64,000 nucleotides of DNA from Cohnella xylanilytica (lineage in GTDB: Bacteria > Bacillota > Bacilli > Paenibacillales > Paenibacillaceae), in contig NZ_JACJVR010000106.1 in the NCBI RefSeq assembly GCF_014212175.1, positions 1 to 64,000 on the forward strand, written 5' to 3'. The notes below the pieces were generated by a model that saw nothing but the letters and a program-made list of their open reading frames with translations, was not told the origin of the DNA and did no database searches. Each line of letters opens with the position of its first letter. Position 1 is the stretch's first letter. The translations under genes and the position numbers were made by a program. Shown piece after piece: positions 36,001 to 44,295 of the stretch.

Positions 36001-39000
36001 GCGGAAGCTTGAATAGAAGACAAGAGATTCGATACCATGTCGAGAAGCTGCTTCAGGAGAAGAACCGATACCTGTATTCGAGATTAGCGCCGATCGACTT
36101 TGCCGGCTTCGTCACGAAGGAGCGCCTGACCTGCTCGGAGATCGGAGCTTACGCATTCGAACCCGTTCGACCGGGAGACCGATGGGGCGGCGATTGGACG
36201 TACGGCTGGTTCCGGGCGTCGATCGTCATACCGCCGGAAGCGGAGGGCAAGCGGGCGGTCGTGCGGGCCGACCTCGGCTCGGAAGCGACGCTGTACGTGA
36301 ACGGGGTCGTCAGCGGAGCGTTGGATCTCCAGCATCATGACGCGACGTTGACGCGTTGCGCGAAGCCCGGAGAACGGTTCGAATTCGTCGCGGAGGCGTA
36401 TGCCGGCCATTCGAATCGGCAGCCGACTCTCGGCGAATCGTACCTGTGCATTTTCGAAGAGGACGTCTATGCATTCTTCATCGATCTCGAATGCTTGCAG
36501 CAGGTCGGGGATCATATCGCCGCCGATTCGCTGCGGGCGGCGGAGATCCATCGCTGCCTCGCTCAAGTGGCGTCGACCGTCGATTTCGGCCTTCCCCGGG
36601 AGGCGCTGACGGAGAACCTGAATCGGTGCCGGCAGACGATGGCTCCGCTCCTCGCTTGCGTGAACGGCTCGACGGCTCCCACGCTGTTCCTCATGGGTCA
36701 GTCCCACCTCGATATCGCCTGGCTCTGGCCGATCGAGGAGACGAAGCGGAAGATCGCCCGGACGATGTCCAACCAGCTTGCGCTCATGGAGGAGTATCGC
36801 GACTATCGTTACATGCAGAGCCAGCCTTATCTGTTCCAGCTCGCCAAGGAGCTCTATCCCGAGCTGTACGCTCGAATCAAGCGGGCGGTGGAGGAAGGGC
36901 GGATCCTTCCCGAAGGCGGGATGTGGGTCGAATCCGATACGAATTTGCCCGGCGGGGAGAGCCTGATCCGCCAGGTTCTGCACGGCAAGCGGTTTTTCCG
37001 GGAGGAGTTCGGCAAGGACAACGAGATGCTGTGGCTGCCCGACGTGTTCGGTTATTCCGGCAACCTGCCGCAGATCATGCAGGGCTGCGGGCTTCGCTAC
37101 TTCGCTTCCGTCAAGATGTTCCAGACCTACGAGAATGTCTCGGATCCGTTCCCGTACAATACGTTCCTCTGGGAAGGCATCGATGGCTCGCGGGTTCTGA
37201 CGCATCTGCTCGATTACGGCGATTTTCCCATCCGGGTCACCCCGTCGTTCCTGATCCGCCAATGGAACGACCGCGCTCAGAAGGAGGGCATCTCGACCCG
37301 CCTCGTGCAGTTCGGACATGGCGACGGAGGCGGCGGAGCGAACCGGGACGACCTGGAGTTCCTGCGCCGGCTCGCGGATTTGGAAGGCGTCCCGCGAACG
37401 AGGCACGGCTCGCCGATCGACTACTTCGAGGATCAGGCCGCAAGAGGCCTTCCCGACGCCAAATACGTGGGTGAGCTGTATTACCCGGCGCACCGGGGGA
37501 CCTACACGACGCAGGCGCAGCTCAAGCGCTTGAACCGCAAGACGGAGATCGGCTTCCGGGAGATGGAGCTGTGGGGAGCCGCCGCGGACCGGCTGCGGAA
37601 TCGGGCGTATCCTTACCGGGAGATGGATCGGCTATGGAAGCGGCTGCTGCTGCAACATTTTCACGACATCTTGCCCGGCACTTCCATTCATCGAGTCCAT
37701 GAAGAAGCGCAGGCCGAACTCGAATCGTTGCTCGAGACCGTCCAGGCGATGGCCTCCGGCGCAAGGGAGGCGCTGGCGGACGACGAACGTTCCTTTGTCA
37801 CGCTTTTTAATTCCCTGTCCTGGGGGAGGCGGGAGCTGGTCGCCCTGCCGGACGGCGTCGAAGGCCTTACAGACCGGACCGGGCGGCCGTTGCCCGTTCA
37901 ATGGCATGAAGGGGCGGCGTACGCGGAGCTCGAAGCTCCCTCCATGGGCTGGTCGACGTATGCGGTCGGCCGGCCGGGGATTGTTCCCGCGGAAGAGCCG
38001 TTCCAAGTCCCCGCAGCCGTGTCCGCAACCCCGTCGCGACTCGAGAACGAGCTCCTGGCGGTCGAGATCAACGAATGGGGCGAGCTGGTCAGCATTGTGG
38101 ATAAGGAGACCGGGACCGAGTGGGCGGCAGGCCCTTGCAACGCCATGAAGCTATACCGCGATCGGCCGTCCGCGTTCGACGCGTGGGAGATCGACCGGCG
38201 ATACCGGGCGTCCCCGGTCGAACTGGAGGAGAAGGCGAGCGTCTTCGTCACGGCCGACGGCCCGCTCTTCGCGAGCGTTCGCGTCGAGAGGACTCTTCAT
38301 CGGTCGACTCTGATTCAAGATATACGGATTCGGGCCGGCAGCGCGCGGATCGATATCGACACGACGGTTCGCTGGAACGAGACGAACAAGATGCTGCGGG
38401 TCGATTTTCCGGTGCGCGTTCATGCGAACGAGTCGATGCAGGAGATTCAGTTCGGATACGTCAAGCGGCCGAATCACGCTTCGCGCCCCCACGACGCGGA
38501 CCGTTACGAGGTATGCCAGCATAAGTGGTCGGCGCTTGCGGAGACGAACCGCGGCTTCGCGCTGCTGAACGATTGCAAATACGGGATCTCCGTCCAAGAT
38601 CGTACGATGAGCCTGACGCTGCTCCGATCCCCCACGCAACCGGACGAGACGAGCGATCAAGGAACGCACCGGTTCTCGTACGGATTCACGCTCTGGAACG
38701 GATCGTTCCTGGACAGTCCCGTCGTCCGGCAAGCCTACGAGCTGAACTACCCGGTTCACGTCGCACGGGGAGGCAGCCGTCTTAAAGAGCTCTCGCTTCT
38801 TCGAATGGATTCGTCCTATGTGATCGCGGAGACGGTCAAGCTGGCCGAGGACGGATCGGGAGACTGGATCGTCCGCCTCTACGAGAGCAAGGGAGCTTCG
38901 GTATCGTGCCGGCTGCGCTTCGGGCTGCCCGTCTCTTCGGCGTTCCAGACCGATATGCTGGAGGAGAGCTTGGCCGAATTGCCGCATGCGGACGGAGAGA

Positions 39001-39059
39001 TCCCGCTCCGATTCCGCCCCTTCGAAGTGAAGACGATTCGGCTCGTTCTGCAATCCTAG
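35997..39059 (+). CDS. GH38 alpha-mannosidase
   Basis: 1020 aa, full GH38 layout: N-terminal sandwich (WTYGWFRASIVIPPEAEGK), zinc site H237/D239 in SHLDIAWLWP, nucleophile D349 in WLPDVFGYS, HFHDILPGTSIHRVHEEA, helical bundle and C-terminal beta domains. Start GTG 35997 overlaps the previous TGA; TTG 36009 with GAGCGG-like upstream is the alternative. No signal peptide, so it trims imported mannosides in the cytoplasm. The two adjacent GH38 genes suggest a substrate with two kinds of linkages or modified mannose. Confidence 0.93.
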   Translation: MSGSLNRRQEIRYHVEKLLQEKNRYLYSRLAPIDFAGFVTKERLTCSEIGAYAFEPVRPGDRWGGDWTYGWFRASIVIPPEAEGKRAVVRADLGSEATLYVNGVVSGALDLQHHDATLTRCAKPGERFEFVAEAYAGHSNRQPTLGESYLCIFEEDVYAFFIDLECLQQVGDHIAADSLRAAEIHRCLAQVASTVDFGLPREALTENLNRCRQTMAPLLACVNGSTAPTLFLMGQSHLDIAWLWPIEETKRKIARTMSNQLALMEEYRDYRYMQSQPYLFQLAKELYPELYARIKRAVEEGRILPEGGMWVESDTNLPGGESLIRQVLHGKRFFREEFGKDNEMLWLPDVFGYSGNLPQIMQGCGLRYFASVKMFQTYENVSDPFPYNTFLWEGIDGSRVLTHLLDYGDFPIRVTPSFLIRQWNDRAQKEGISTRLVQFGHGDGGGGANRDDLEFLRRLADLEGVPRTRHGSPIDYFEDQAARGLPDAKYVGELYYPAHRGTYTTQAQLKRLNRKTEIGFREMELWGAAADRLRNRAYPYREMDRLWKRLLLQHFHDILPGTSIHRVHEEAQAELESLLETVQAMASGAREALADDERSFVTLFNSLSWGRRELVALPDGVEGLTDRTGRPLPVQWHEGAAYAELEAPSMGWSTYAVGRPGIVPAEEPFQVPAAVSATPSRLENELLAVEINEWGELVSIVDKETGTEWAAGPCNAMKLYRDRPSAFDAWEIDRRYRASPVELEEKASVFVTADGPLFASVRVERTLHRSTLIQDIRIRAGSARIDIDTTVRWNETNKMLRVDFPVRVHANESMQEIQFGYVKRPNHASRPHDADRYEVCQHKWSALAETNRGFALLNDCKYGISVQDRTMSLTLLRSPTQPDETSDQGTHRFSYGFTLWNGSFLDSPVVRQAYELNYPVHVARGGSRLKELSLLRMDSSYVIAETVKLAEDGSGDWIVRLYESKGASVSCRLRFGLPVSSAFQTDMLEESLAELPHADGEIPLRFRPFEVKTIRLVLQS

Positions 39060-39060
39060 G

Positions 39061-39087
39061 AATTCCCGTAATTCCCGTAATTCCCGT
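39061..39087 (+). repeat. Three tandem copies of a 9-bp unit
   Basis: AATTCCCGT repeated three times without change, directly after the GH38 stop and before the esterase gene. Confidence 0.85.
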
Positions 39088-39116
39088 AAGATAGCCAGTT
39101 CGATATGGGAGGCAGG

Positions 39117-39791
39117 ATGACCGTGAAGCTGCGACATAATCAGCGTCTCGTCCTGATCGGAGATTCGATCACGGACTGCGAGCGCAAATTCCCGCACGGG
39201 GAAGGATTGTTCCAAGGCGTAGGCAAAGGCTACGCCGCCCTGGCGGACGCCTTGCTCCAGGCGGCGTATCCCGAGCTGAACATTCGAGTGACCAACATGG
39301 GAATCGGGGGCAATACGGTTCGCGATTTGAAGGCCAGGTGGCAATCGGACGTGCTCGATCTGAAGCCGGATTGGCTGACCGTCCTGATCGGCATCAACGA
39401 CGTATGGCGACAATTCGATCAGCCCGCGATCCCGGAGTCGCACGTGCTGCCGGAGGAATACGAGCGCACGCTCGCGGAATTGGTGGAGTCGGCGGTTCCC
39501 TGCACGCAAGGGATCGTTATTCTGACGCCGTTCTATCTGGAGCCGAACGCCGAGGATCGGATGCGGAAGCGGATGGATGAATACGGCCGCGCGGCCGGTA
39601 GGGTCGCCGAGCGGTTCGGCGCGCTATTCGTGGATACGCAGGCGGCGTTCGACCCTCATTTTGCGCATGTGCACCCTACCGCGCTCGCCTCCGACCGCGT
39701 GCACCCGAGCTTGACCGGCCATCTGCTGATCGCGCGCGCGCTGCTGCAGGCGCTCGGCTTCGATTGGGGACGGATGGGCGGCGGAGCTTGA
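39117..39791 (+). CDS. SGNH/GDSL hydrolase (esterase)
   Basis: 224 aa from ATG 39117; GGGAGG at 39107-39112 lies between it and an earlier in-frame ATG (39105). The four SGNH blocks are visible: LIGDSITD (Ser), GIGGNTVRDL (Gly), LIGINDVWRQF (Asn), DRVHPSLTGHLL (Asp-His). No signal peptide. Such enzymes often remove acetyl groups from sugars, which would help the GH38 enzymes. Last gene of the operon; a terminator follows at 39845. Confidence 0.92.
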   Translation: MTVKLRHNQRLVLIGDSITDCERKFPHGEGLFQGVGKGYAALADALLQAAYPELNIRVTNMGIGGNTVRDLKARWQSDVLDLKPDWLTVLIGINDVWRQFDQPAIPESHVLPEEYERTLAELVESAVPCTQGIVILTPFYLEPNAEDRMRKRMDEYGRAAGRVAERFGALFVDTQAAFDPHFAHVHPTALASDRVHPSLTGHLLIARALLQALGFDWGRMGGGA

Positions 39792-39844
39792 TCCGGGTCT
39801 TTCGATTGAGGCGTTCGCATGGAATGCCATAAGCGCGCATGCAG

Positions 39845-39876
39845 ACGGCTTCGGTGCAGACCGAAGCCGTTTGTTG
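39845..39876 (+). terminator. Terminator closing the GH38 operon
   Basis: Perfect 11-bp stem ACGGCTTCGGT/ACCGAAGCCGT with loop GCAG, followed by TTGTTG. Confidence 0.75.
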
Positions 39877-39934
39877 CGTTCTCTACGAAATGAATGGAAT
39901 TGAAATTTCGAACCCGGCAGCTTCGAGATTTCTA

Positions 39935-39963
39935 TTGGAACGAGAGCGAGAACCGGATATGAT
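39935..39963 (+). promoter_or_regulatory. Sigma-A promoter of the TauE/SafE gene
   Basis: TTGGAA (39935-39940), 17-nt spacer, TATGAT (39958-39963). Confidence 0.65.
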
Positions 39964-39992
39964 GAAGGGAGACTTCGCAGAAGGAGACCTTC

Positions 39993-40736
39993 ATGGATTA
40001 TTCTTATCTTCAAGTGATCGTAACGATCCTTTGCGCGGTGCTTGTCGGTTTTACGAAAACGGGTTTGCCGACGCTCGGCATCTTCGTGGCGGCCATCATG
40101 GCGACGATCTTCCCGGCGCGGGAGTCCGTCGGCTTGCTGACGCCCATGCTCATCGCCGGAGACATCGTGGCCATTCTCTATTATCGCAAAGCGGTCGTCT
40201 GGAAGCATCTGTTCTTTCTGCTGCCTTGGGTGCTTGCGGGGATCGTCGCCGGGTTCTTCGTCCTGGACTATATTAACAACGGAGCGCTGTCCGTACTCAT
40301 CGGTTCGCTGGTGCTCGTCTTGATCGCCGTCCATCTGTTTAAGGGGAAGCTGGAGAGCGCGCTGCATATCTCGCTCGCCAAGTCCCGAACCTTCACCGGG
40401 GTGCTCGGCGTTCTCGCCGGCTTCACGACGATGATCGGCAACGCGGCGGGCAGCATCATGTCGATCTACCTGCTGTCCAAAGGCATGAACAAGACGACCT
40501 TCGTCGGCACGAACGCCTTTTTCTTTTTCATCGTCAACGTCATCAAGGTTCCGTTCACCGTCTATCTCGGCTTGATCAACGCCCGTTCGCTGACGCTGAA
40601 CGCCTGGATGATTCCGGTCGTGCTCGCCGGCGCGGCGATCGGCTTCAAGGTGCTCCCGCTGATCCCGCAGAAGTACTTCCAGGCGATTATCCTCGCCCTG
40701 GCGGCGTTCGGCGGCGTGTATCTGATACTCTTCTAA
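39993..40736 (+). CDS. TauE/SafE-family sulfite/anion exporter
   Basis: 247 aa with seven or eight membrane helices and two internal repeats typical of the family: VGFTKTGLPTLGIFVAAIMA near the start and GVLGVLAGFTTMIGNAAGSI in the second half. AGAAGGAG upstream of ATG 39993. The family exports sulfite, sulfoacetate or other small organic anions. It stands alone between a terminator and the repeat array. Confidence 0.88.
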   Translation: MDYSYLQVIVTILCAVLVGFTKTGLPTLGIFVAAIMATIFPARESVGLLTPMLIAGDIVAILYYRKAVVWKHLFFLLPWVLAGIVAGFFVLDYINNGALSVLIGSLVLVLIAVHLFKGKLESALHISLAKSRTFTGVLGVLAGFTTMIGNAAGSIMSIYLLSKGMNKTTFVGTNAFFFFIVNVIKVPFTVYLGLINARSLTLNAWMIPVVLAGAAIGFKVLPLIPQKYFQAIILALAAFGGVYLILF

Positions 40737-40790
40737 TGAGAGAGACGTATGGGACAACGGAAAAAACTACGAATGTCCAATTGTCCAAAA

Positions 40791-40985
40791 GGCGCCATGC
40801 TTGAACGGTGGACGAAAAATCATACAAATTCTGCTTCAGGGAGACGTCTTGCTTGAATGTTGTATGATAAATCATACAAATTATGCTTCAGGAAGGCGCC
40901 ATGCTTGAACGGTGTACGAAAAATCATACAAATTCTACTTCAGGGAGACGCCTTGCTTGAATGGTGTATGAAAAATCACACAAAA
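40791..40985 (+). repeat. Tandem array of a 52-bp intergenic repeat, family A (about 3.75 units)
   Basis: Units start at 40791, 40843, 40895 and 40947, exactly 52 bp apart. Units 1 and 3 are nearly alike (GGCGCCATGCTTGAACGGTG start), as are 2 and 4 (GACGCCTTGCTTGAATGGTG-like), so a 104-bp dimer is duplicated. Each unit carries a palindrome of type GTATGATAAATCATAC, then AAATTCTGCTTCAGG. The preceding 50 nt may be a worn unit. The last unit breaks off in AAAATCAT. Remaining parts of the 444-nt gap 40737-41180: a GATAAG/CTTATC hairpin near 41060 and a terminator. Confidence 0.9.
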
Positions 40986-41113
40986 TCATTTGCCTTGTTT
41001 TTTTCGGCAAGATTGGGCTCTCCGGCCCGGTCAATATGCGCTGAGCCGATCCATTCGAAGATAAGTACCTTATCATGAGTAACGGAGCTTGTATGTAAAT
41101 GGGTCATCCGTAG

Positions 41114-41152
41114 AAAAAAGCTGCGTCCGGTGTTAGCCGGAAGCAGCTTTTT
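41114..41152. terminator. Terminator of the GH42 gene (works on both strands)
   Basis: AAAAAAGCTGC and GCAGCTTTTT flank a second CCGG/CCGG stem; on the minus strand it ends in TTTTTTCT. Confidence 0.85.
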
Positions 41153-41180
41153 ATCGTATGATGGCCTCTTCTCGTATGCC

Positions 41181-43244
41181 TTACTCAAGCGACAGCACCT
41201 TCACGCCGTAAGGCTCGATCGCCAGATCCCCGGCTGCCAGCCGCTCGCCGGCGAGCAGATCGTCGGTCTCCCGCAGCAGACGGGCGGAGACCGGTCGGCC
41301 GGAGTAGTTGAGCAGGAAGGCGAAGCGGCGATTCCCCTTCTCGCGGATCGCGATCTCCACCTCGGAGGGCAGCTCCGCCCAACCGGCCGTCGCGGGCTTG
41401 AGACCGAGGCGGCGAACCAGAGCATCCGCGACTTCGCGGGTGAACGCGGCTCCGTAATAGTACGCCTCGCCGCCGCCATAGGAAGCCCGGGTCAGCGCGG
41501 GTTTGCCCGCGTAGTAGTCGCCGTCGTACACGGCCAGCGTCTCGACGCTCTCGTTCATCGGACGAAGAATGTCGTTGAACTTAACGGCCGCGGCGCCGCG
41601 TTCCTCGCCGCCGTCGACCCACCGAATGTTCGGCGCAGCGCCGCCGCCCGGGATCAGGGTGAAGTCCTCCACCGTCACCCCGCACAGCTCCGCGACCGGA
41701 CCCGGGAACGGCATCATCCGGCAATGTCCGCGCGTGTCCTTGTAGCCGGTGCGAGCCCCGAAGATCAGCTTGCCGCCTCCCGCCACGTACTTCTTCAGCA
41801 GCTCGGCCGTCTCTTCCGACATAATCGCGGGATGTGGATAGATCAACGCTTGGTAGCGCGCGAGCTCGTCCAAGCCCGTACTTCCCCGCATATACAGGTA
41901 ATCGTACGGAATGTGGTTCAGCTGCAGCGACTTGCTCCAGCCGTATTCGCTCTCTCCCGTAAGCGGGCCGTGCCAGGCGTCCAGCTCGCCGTCCCATTCG
42001 TTGTCGTAATCGCGTACGATGGCGACGTCCGCCGCATACCGGGAGCCTGCGACGGCCTTCCCGATCCGTCCCCATTCGCGGCCGATCGTCTGCGCCTCCG
42101 CCACCCGGCGGTTGGGCTGGTTATGATAGTCGTTGATTCCGTGCCAATAGATCTCGGTGCCGAAGGAAGCCGTCCGCCAGCGGAAGTACAACAGCATGTC
42201 CGCGCCGTGGGCGACGGATTGATACGTCCATAACCGCATCTGCCCCGGCTTCGGAGACGGCTGCGCCATTCGGTTCACCCAGCCGCCCGGCCCCGATTGC
42301 TGCTCCATGACGCAGAAGTTGGGGGAGATCGAACGAACCTTCGCTAGGTTGTTGGACCACTTGCGATCCAGGAGGGGGTCGTCTCGATCGGCGTCGTTCC
42401 AGAGGGTAGCGAAGTTCGGGTACGAATCGTACGAGAAGAAGTCCAGCAGCTCGTCGGTCATCGCGTGGCTGTCCAGATGGCCGAACAGGCCGTTGGTCGT
42501 GATCGGCTGATTCGGCGCCAGCTTCCGCACAATCTCGACCTGCACCCGGAGGAACGAGATGGCGTTGTCCGAGATGAACCGCTTCTCGTCCAACGCTTGA
42601 TGCGGATTCGGGGAATCGGCCGGCGTGGGGCGCGGCAGATGCACCTGTTCCCAGTCCGAGTAGCTCTGGTTCCAGAAGACGGTCCCCCAGGCCCGGTTCA
42701 GCTCCTCCAAGGTGCCGTATCGTTCCCGCAGCCAAGAACGGAACGCGGCATGGTCCGCGGGAGAGTAGAAGACGTTCGACTCGCAGTTGATCTCGTTGTC
42801 GATCTGCCAGCCCGCGACGCCGGGATGGTTCGCGTAATGGCGGGCCATCGCTTCGGTTATTTTGGCGCAATAGTCGCGGTATACCGGGCTGCTGTAATTG
42901 TAGTGCCGCCTTAACCCATGCTGATGTTGCACGCCCTCCAGCGTGACGTTCAGAACCTCGGGATGCTTGTGCGTCAACCAGGCGGGCGGCGTCGCCGTCG
43001 GGGTGCCGAGAATCACCTTCAGTCCGTGCTCGTGCGCCAGGTCGATGGCGCGGTCGAATACGTCGAACGTGAACTGGCCTTCTTCCGGTTCGAAGAAATT
43101 CCAGGCGAACTCGCCCATGCGAACGACGGTGAAGCCGAGCTCGCGCATGCGCCTGTAATCGTCGGCCCACAAGCTCTCGGGCCACTGCTCGGGATAATAG
43201 CATACTCCCAGTTCGAACTGCTCGACCGCTAGGGATTTGGACAC
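41181..43244 (-). CDS. Family 42 beta-galactosidase
   Basis: 687 aa, a standard length for GH42. Acid/base E151 in GWQIDNEINCE; nucleophile E314 in NFCVMEQQSGPGGW. The N-terminal FELGVCYYPEQWPESLWADD, the trimerisation domain and the small C-terminal beta domain (IEPYGVKVLSLE) are present. The zinc-binding Cys cluster of some GH42 enzymes is not obvious. Start GTG 43244 follows AGAGG. No signal peptide, so it acts on imported galactosides. Divergent from an AraC regulator with shared regulatory DNA. Confidence 0.95.
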   Translation of the reverse strand: MSKSLAVEQFELGVCYYPEQWPESLWADDYRRMRELGFTVVRMGEFAWNFFEPEEGQFTFDVFDRAIDLAHEHGLKVILGTPTATPPAWLTHKHPEVLNVTLEGVQHQHGLRRHYNYSSPVYRDYCAKITEAMARHYANHPGVAGWQIDNEINCESNVFYSPADHAAFRSWLRERYGTLEELNRAWGTVFWNQSYSDWEQVHLPRPTPADSPNPHQALDEKRFISDNAISFLRVQVEIVRKLAPNQPITTNGLFGHLDSHAMTDELLDFFSYDSYPNFATLWNDADRDDPLLDRKWSNNLAKVRSISPNFCVMEQQSGPGGWVNRMAQPSPKPGQMRLWTYQSVAHGADMLLYFRWRTASFGTEIYWHGINDYHNQPNRRVAEAQTIGREWGRIGKAVAGSRYAADVAIVRDYDNEWDGELDAWHGPLTGESEYGWSKSLQLNHIPYDYLYMRGSTGLDELARYQALIYPHPAIMSEETAELLKKYVAGGGKLIFGARTGYKDTRGHCRMMPFPGPVAELCGVTVEDFTLIPGGGAAPNIRWVDGGEERGAAAVKFNDILRPMNESVETLAVYDGDYYAGKPALTRASYGGGEAYYYGAAFTREVADALVRRLGLKPATAGWAELPSEVEIAIREKGNRRFAFLLNYSGRPVSARLLRETDDLLAGERLAAGDLAIEPYGVKVLSLE

Positions 43245-43297
43245 GGTTCAAGACCTCTTTTCATTTTAATATACTAATTTTTTGCTGTGGAATCGCC

Positions 43298-43370
43298 TTC
43301 ATAATCTCATTATAAAATGCTATAATTCCGTGTAAATAACATCATTTTGCCCGGAGTATCATCATTTTGC
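43298..43370. promoter_or_regulatory. Divergent promoters and direct-repeat operator between GH42 and AraC genes
   Basis: Plus strand: TTCATA (43298-43303), 17-nt spacer, TATAAT (43321-43326). Minus strand: TTTACA, 16-nt spacer, TATAAT, overlapping it. Two exact copies of ATCATTTTGC at 43341-43350 and 43361-43370, 20 bp apart on the same helix face, match the layout of AraC-family sites. Confidence 0.7.
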
Positions 43371-43384
43371 GTTTTGGAGGGGAC

Positions 43385-44215
43385 ATGAAACACCATTACG
43401 TGCTGCCGGAGCCGATGTACAAGCATTTTGCGGGTTATCCGGATATTATGGGGCTGTACTCCGAGTTCCCCGAGCACAAGGAGCGGCGGGAGCGGGGACA
43501 GCTGCAGCAAGGCAATCTGCATTTGGTATTGAACGGCCGAGGATACGTCACGGATAACGGCAGGGAATACGCCTTGGAGGCGGGGCAGGGCTTCTATTAC
43601 GGACCGGGCTTGGAGCAGGAGTACCGGGCGGATCCGAAGGAGCCATGGGAGGTGTTCTGGGTGCATCTGGCCGGCGAGGGGGTGGACCGGCTGCTCGACG
43701 GCCGCGGAGCGTCCTCGGTATGGTTGTTCGCGTTCGGGGGGGAGCCGAAGGTCAGAGGTTTGACCGAGGAGCTGCTTCGGCTCGCCGCCAATAATGACCG
43801 AAGCGAGGTTCGCATGGCGGCGAAGGTGTACGAATTGCTGGCCGAGCTCGCGCTGAACGCGGAGACTCTCGGCAAGGCGGCGGCTCCGGACAGGCGCGCA
43901 CGGATGCGGGAGACGGCGGAGTATATCCGATCGCATTGCGCGGAGCCGCTGACGCTCTCGCAGATGGCCGAGAAGGCCGGGTTCAGCGCCTATTACTTCA
44001 GCCGAACGTTCCACGAAGTGATGGGACGAACGCCGACGGAGTGGCTGTTCGAATGCCGGCTCGTCGTCGCCAAGCGGCTGCTCGCGTCCACCGGCTGGAC
44101 GATCAAGCGGGTGGCGGAGCAATCCGGCTTCTCCCAGAGCAGCTACTTCATCGCCCGCTTCCGCGAGAACACCGGCTTGACCCCGCAGGAATACCGGAGC
44201 AAGTATCATCTTTGA
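43385..44215 (+). CDS. AraC-family transcriptional regulator
   Basis: 276 aa from ATG 43385, with TGGAGGGG just upstream; the TTG at 43367 lies inside the second operator repeat. N-terminal cupin-type sensing domain (GNLHLVLNGRGYVTDNGREY, WEVFWVHLAGEGVDRLL), C-terminal double HTH (LTLSQMAEKAGFSAYYFSRT, IKRVAEQSGFSQSSYFIARF). It probably activates the divergent beta-galactosidase gene in response to a galactoside. Confidence 0.93.
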   Translation: MKHHYVLPEPMYKHFAGYPDIMGLYSEFPEHKERRERGQLQQGNLHLVLNGRGYVTDNGREYALEAGQGFYYGPGLEQEYRADPKEPWEVFWVHLAGEGVDRLLDGRGASSVWLFAFGGEPKVRGLTEELLRLAANNDRSEVRMAAKVYELLAELALNAETLGKAAAPDRRARMRETAEYIRSHCAEPLTLSQMAEKAGFSAYYFSRTFHEVMGRTPTEWLFECRLVVAKRLLASTGWTIKRVAEQSGFSQSSYFIARFRENTGLTPQEYRSKYHL

Positions 44216-44295
44216 TCTGTTACCCGGGATTCATTTCGCTCGTTCTTCGGATATAACGAAGGAATTTCCGCGATTCTTGTCGAAACCGTATTCTT

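Noticed and set aside
38151-39509. Long minus-strand open frame opposite the GH38 gene
   Set aside because: Antisense to clear coding sequence, with no recognisable domain or ribosome-binding site.
40791-40985. CRISPR array
   Set aside because: Units are adjacent with no unique spacers, and no cas genes are present.
40857-41078. Open frame across the 52-bp repeats
   Set aside because: Units are 52 bp, not a multiple of three, so the frame changes each unit; the peptide is a by-product of the repeat.
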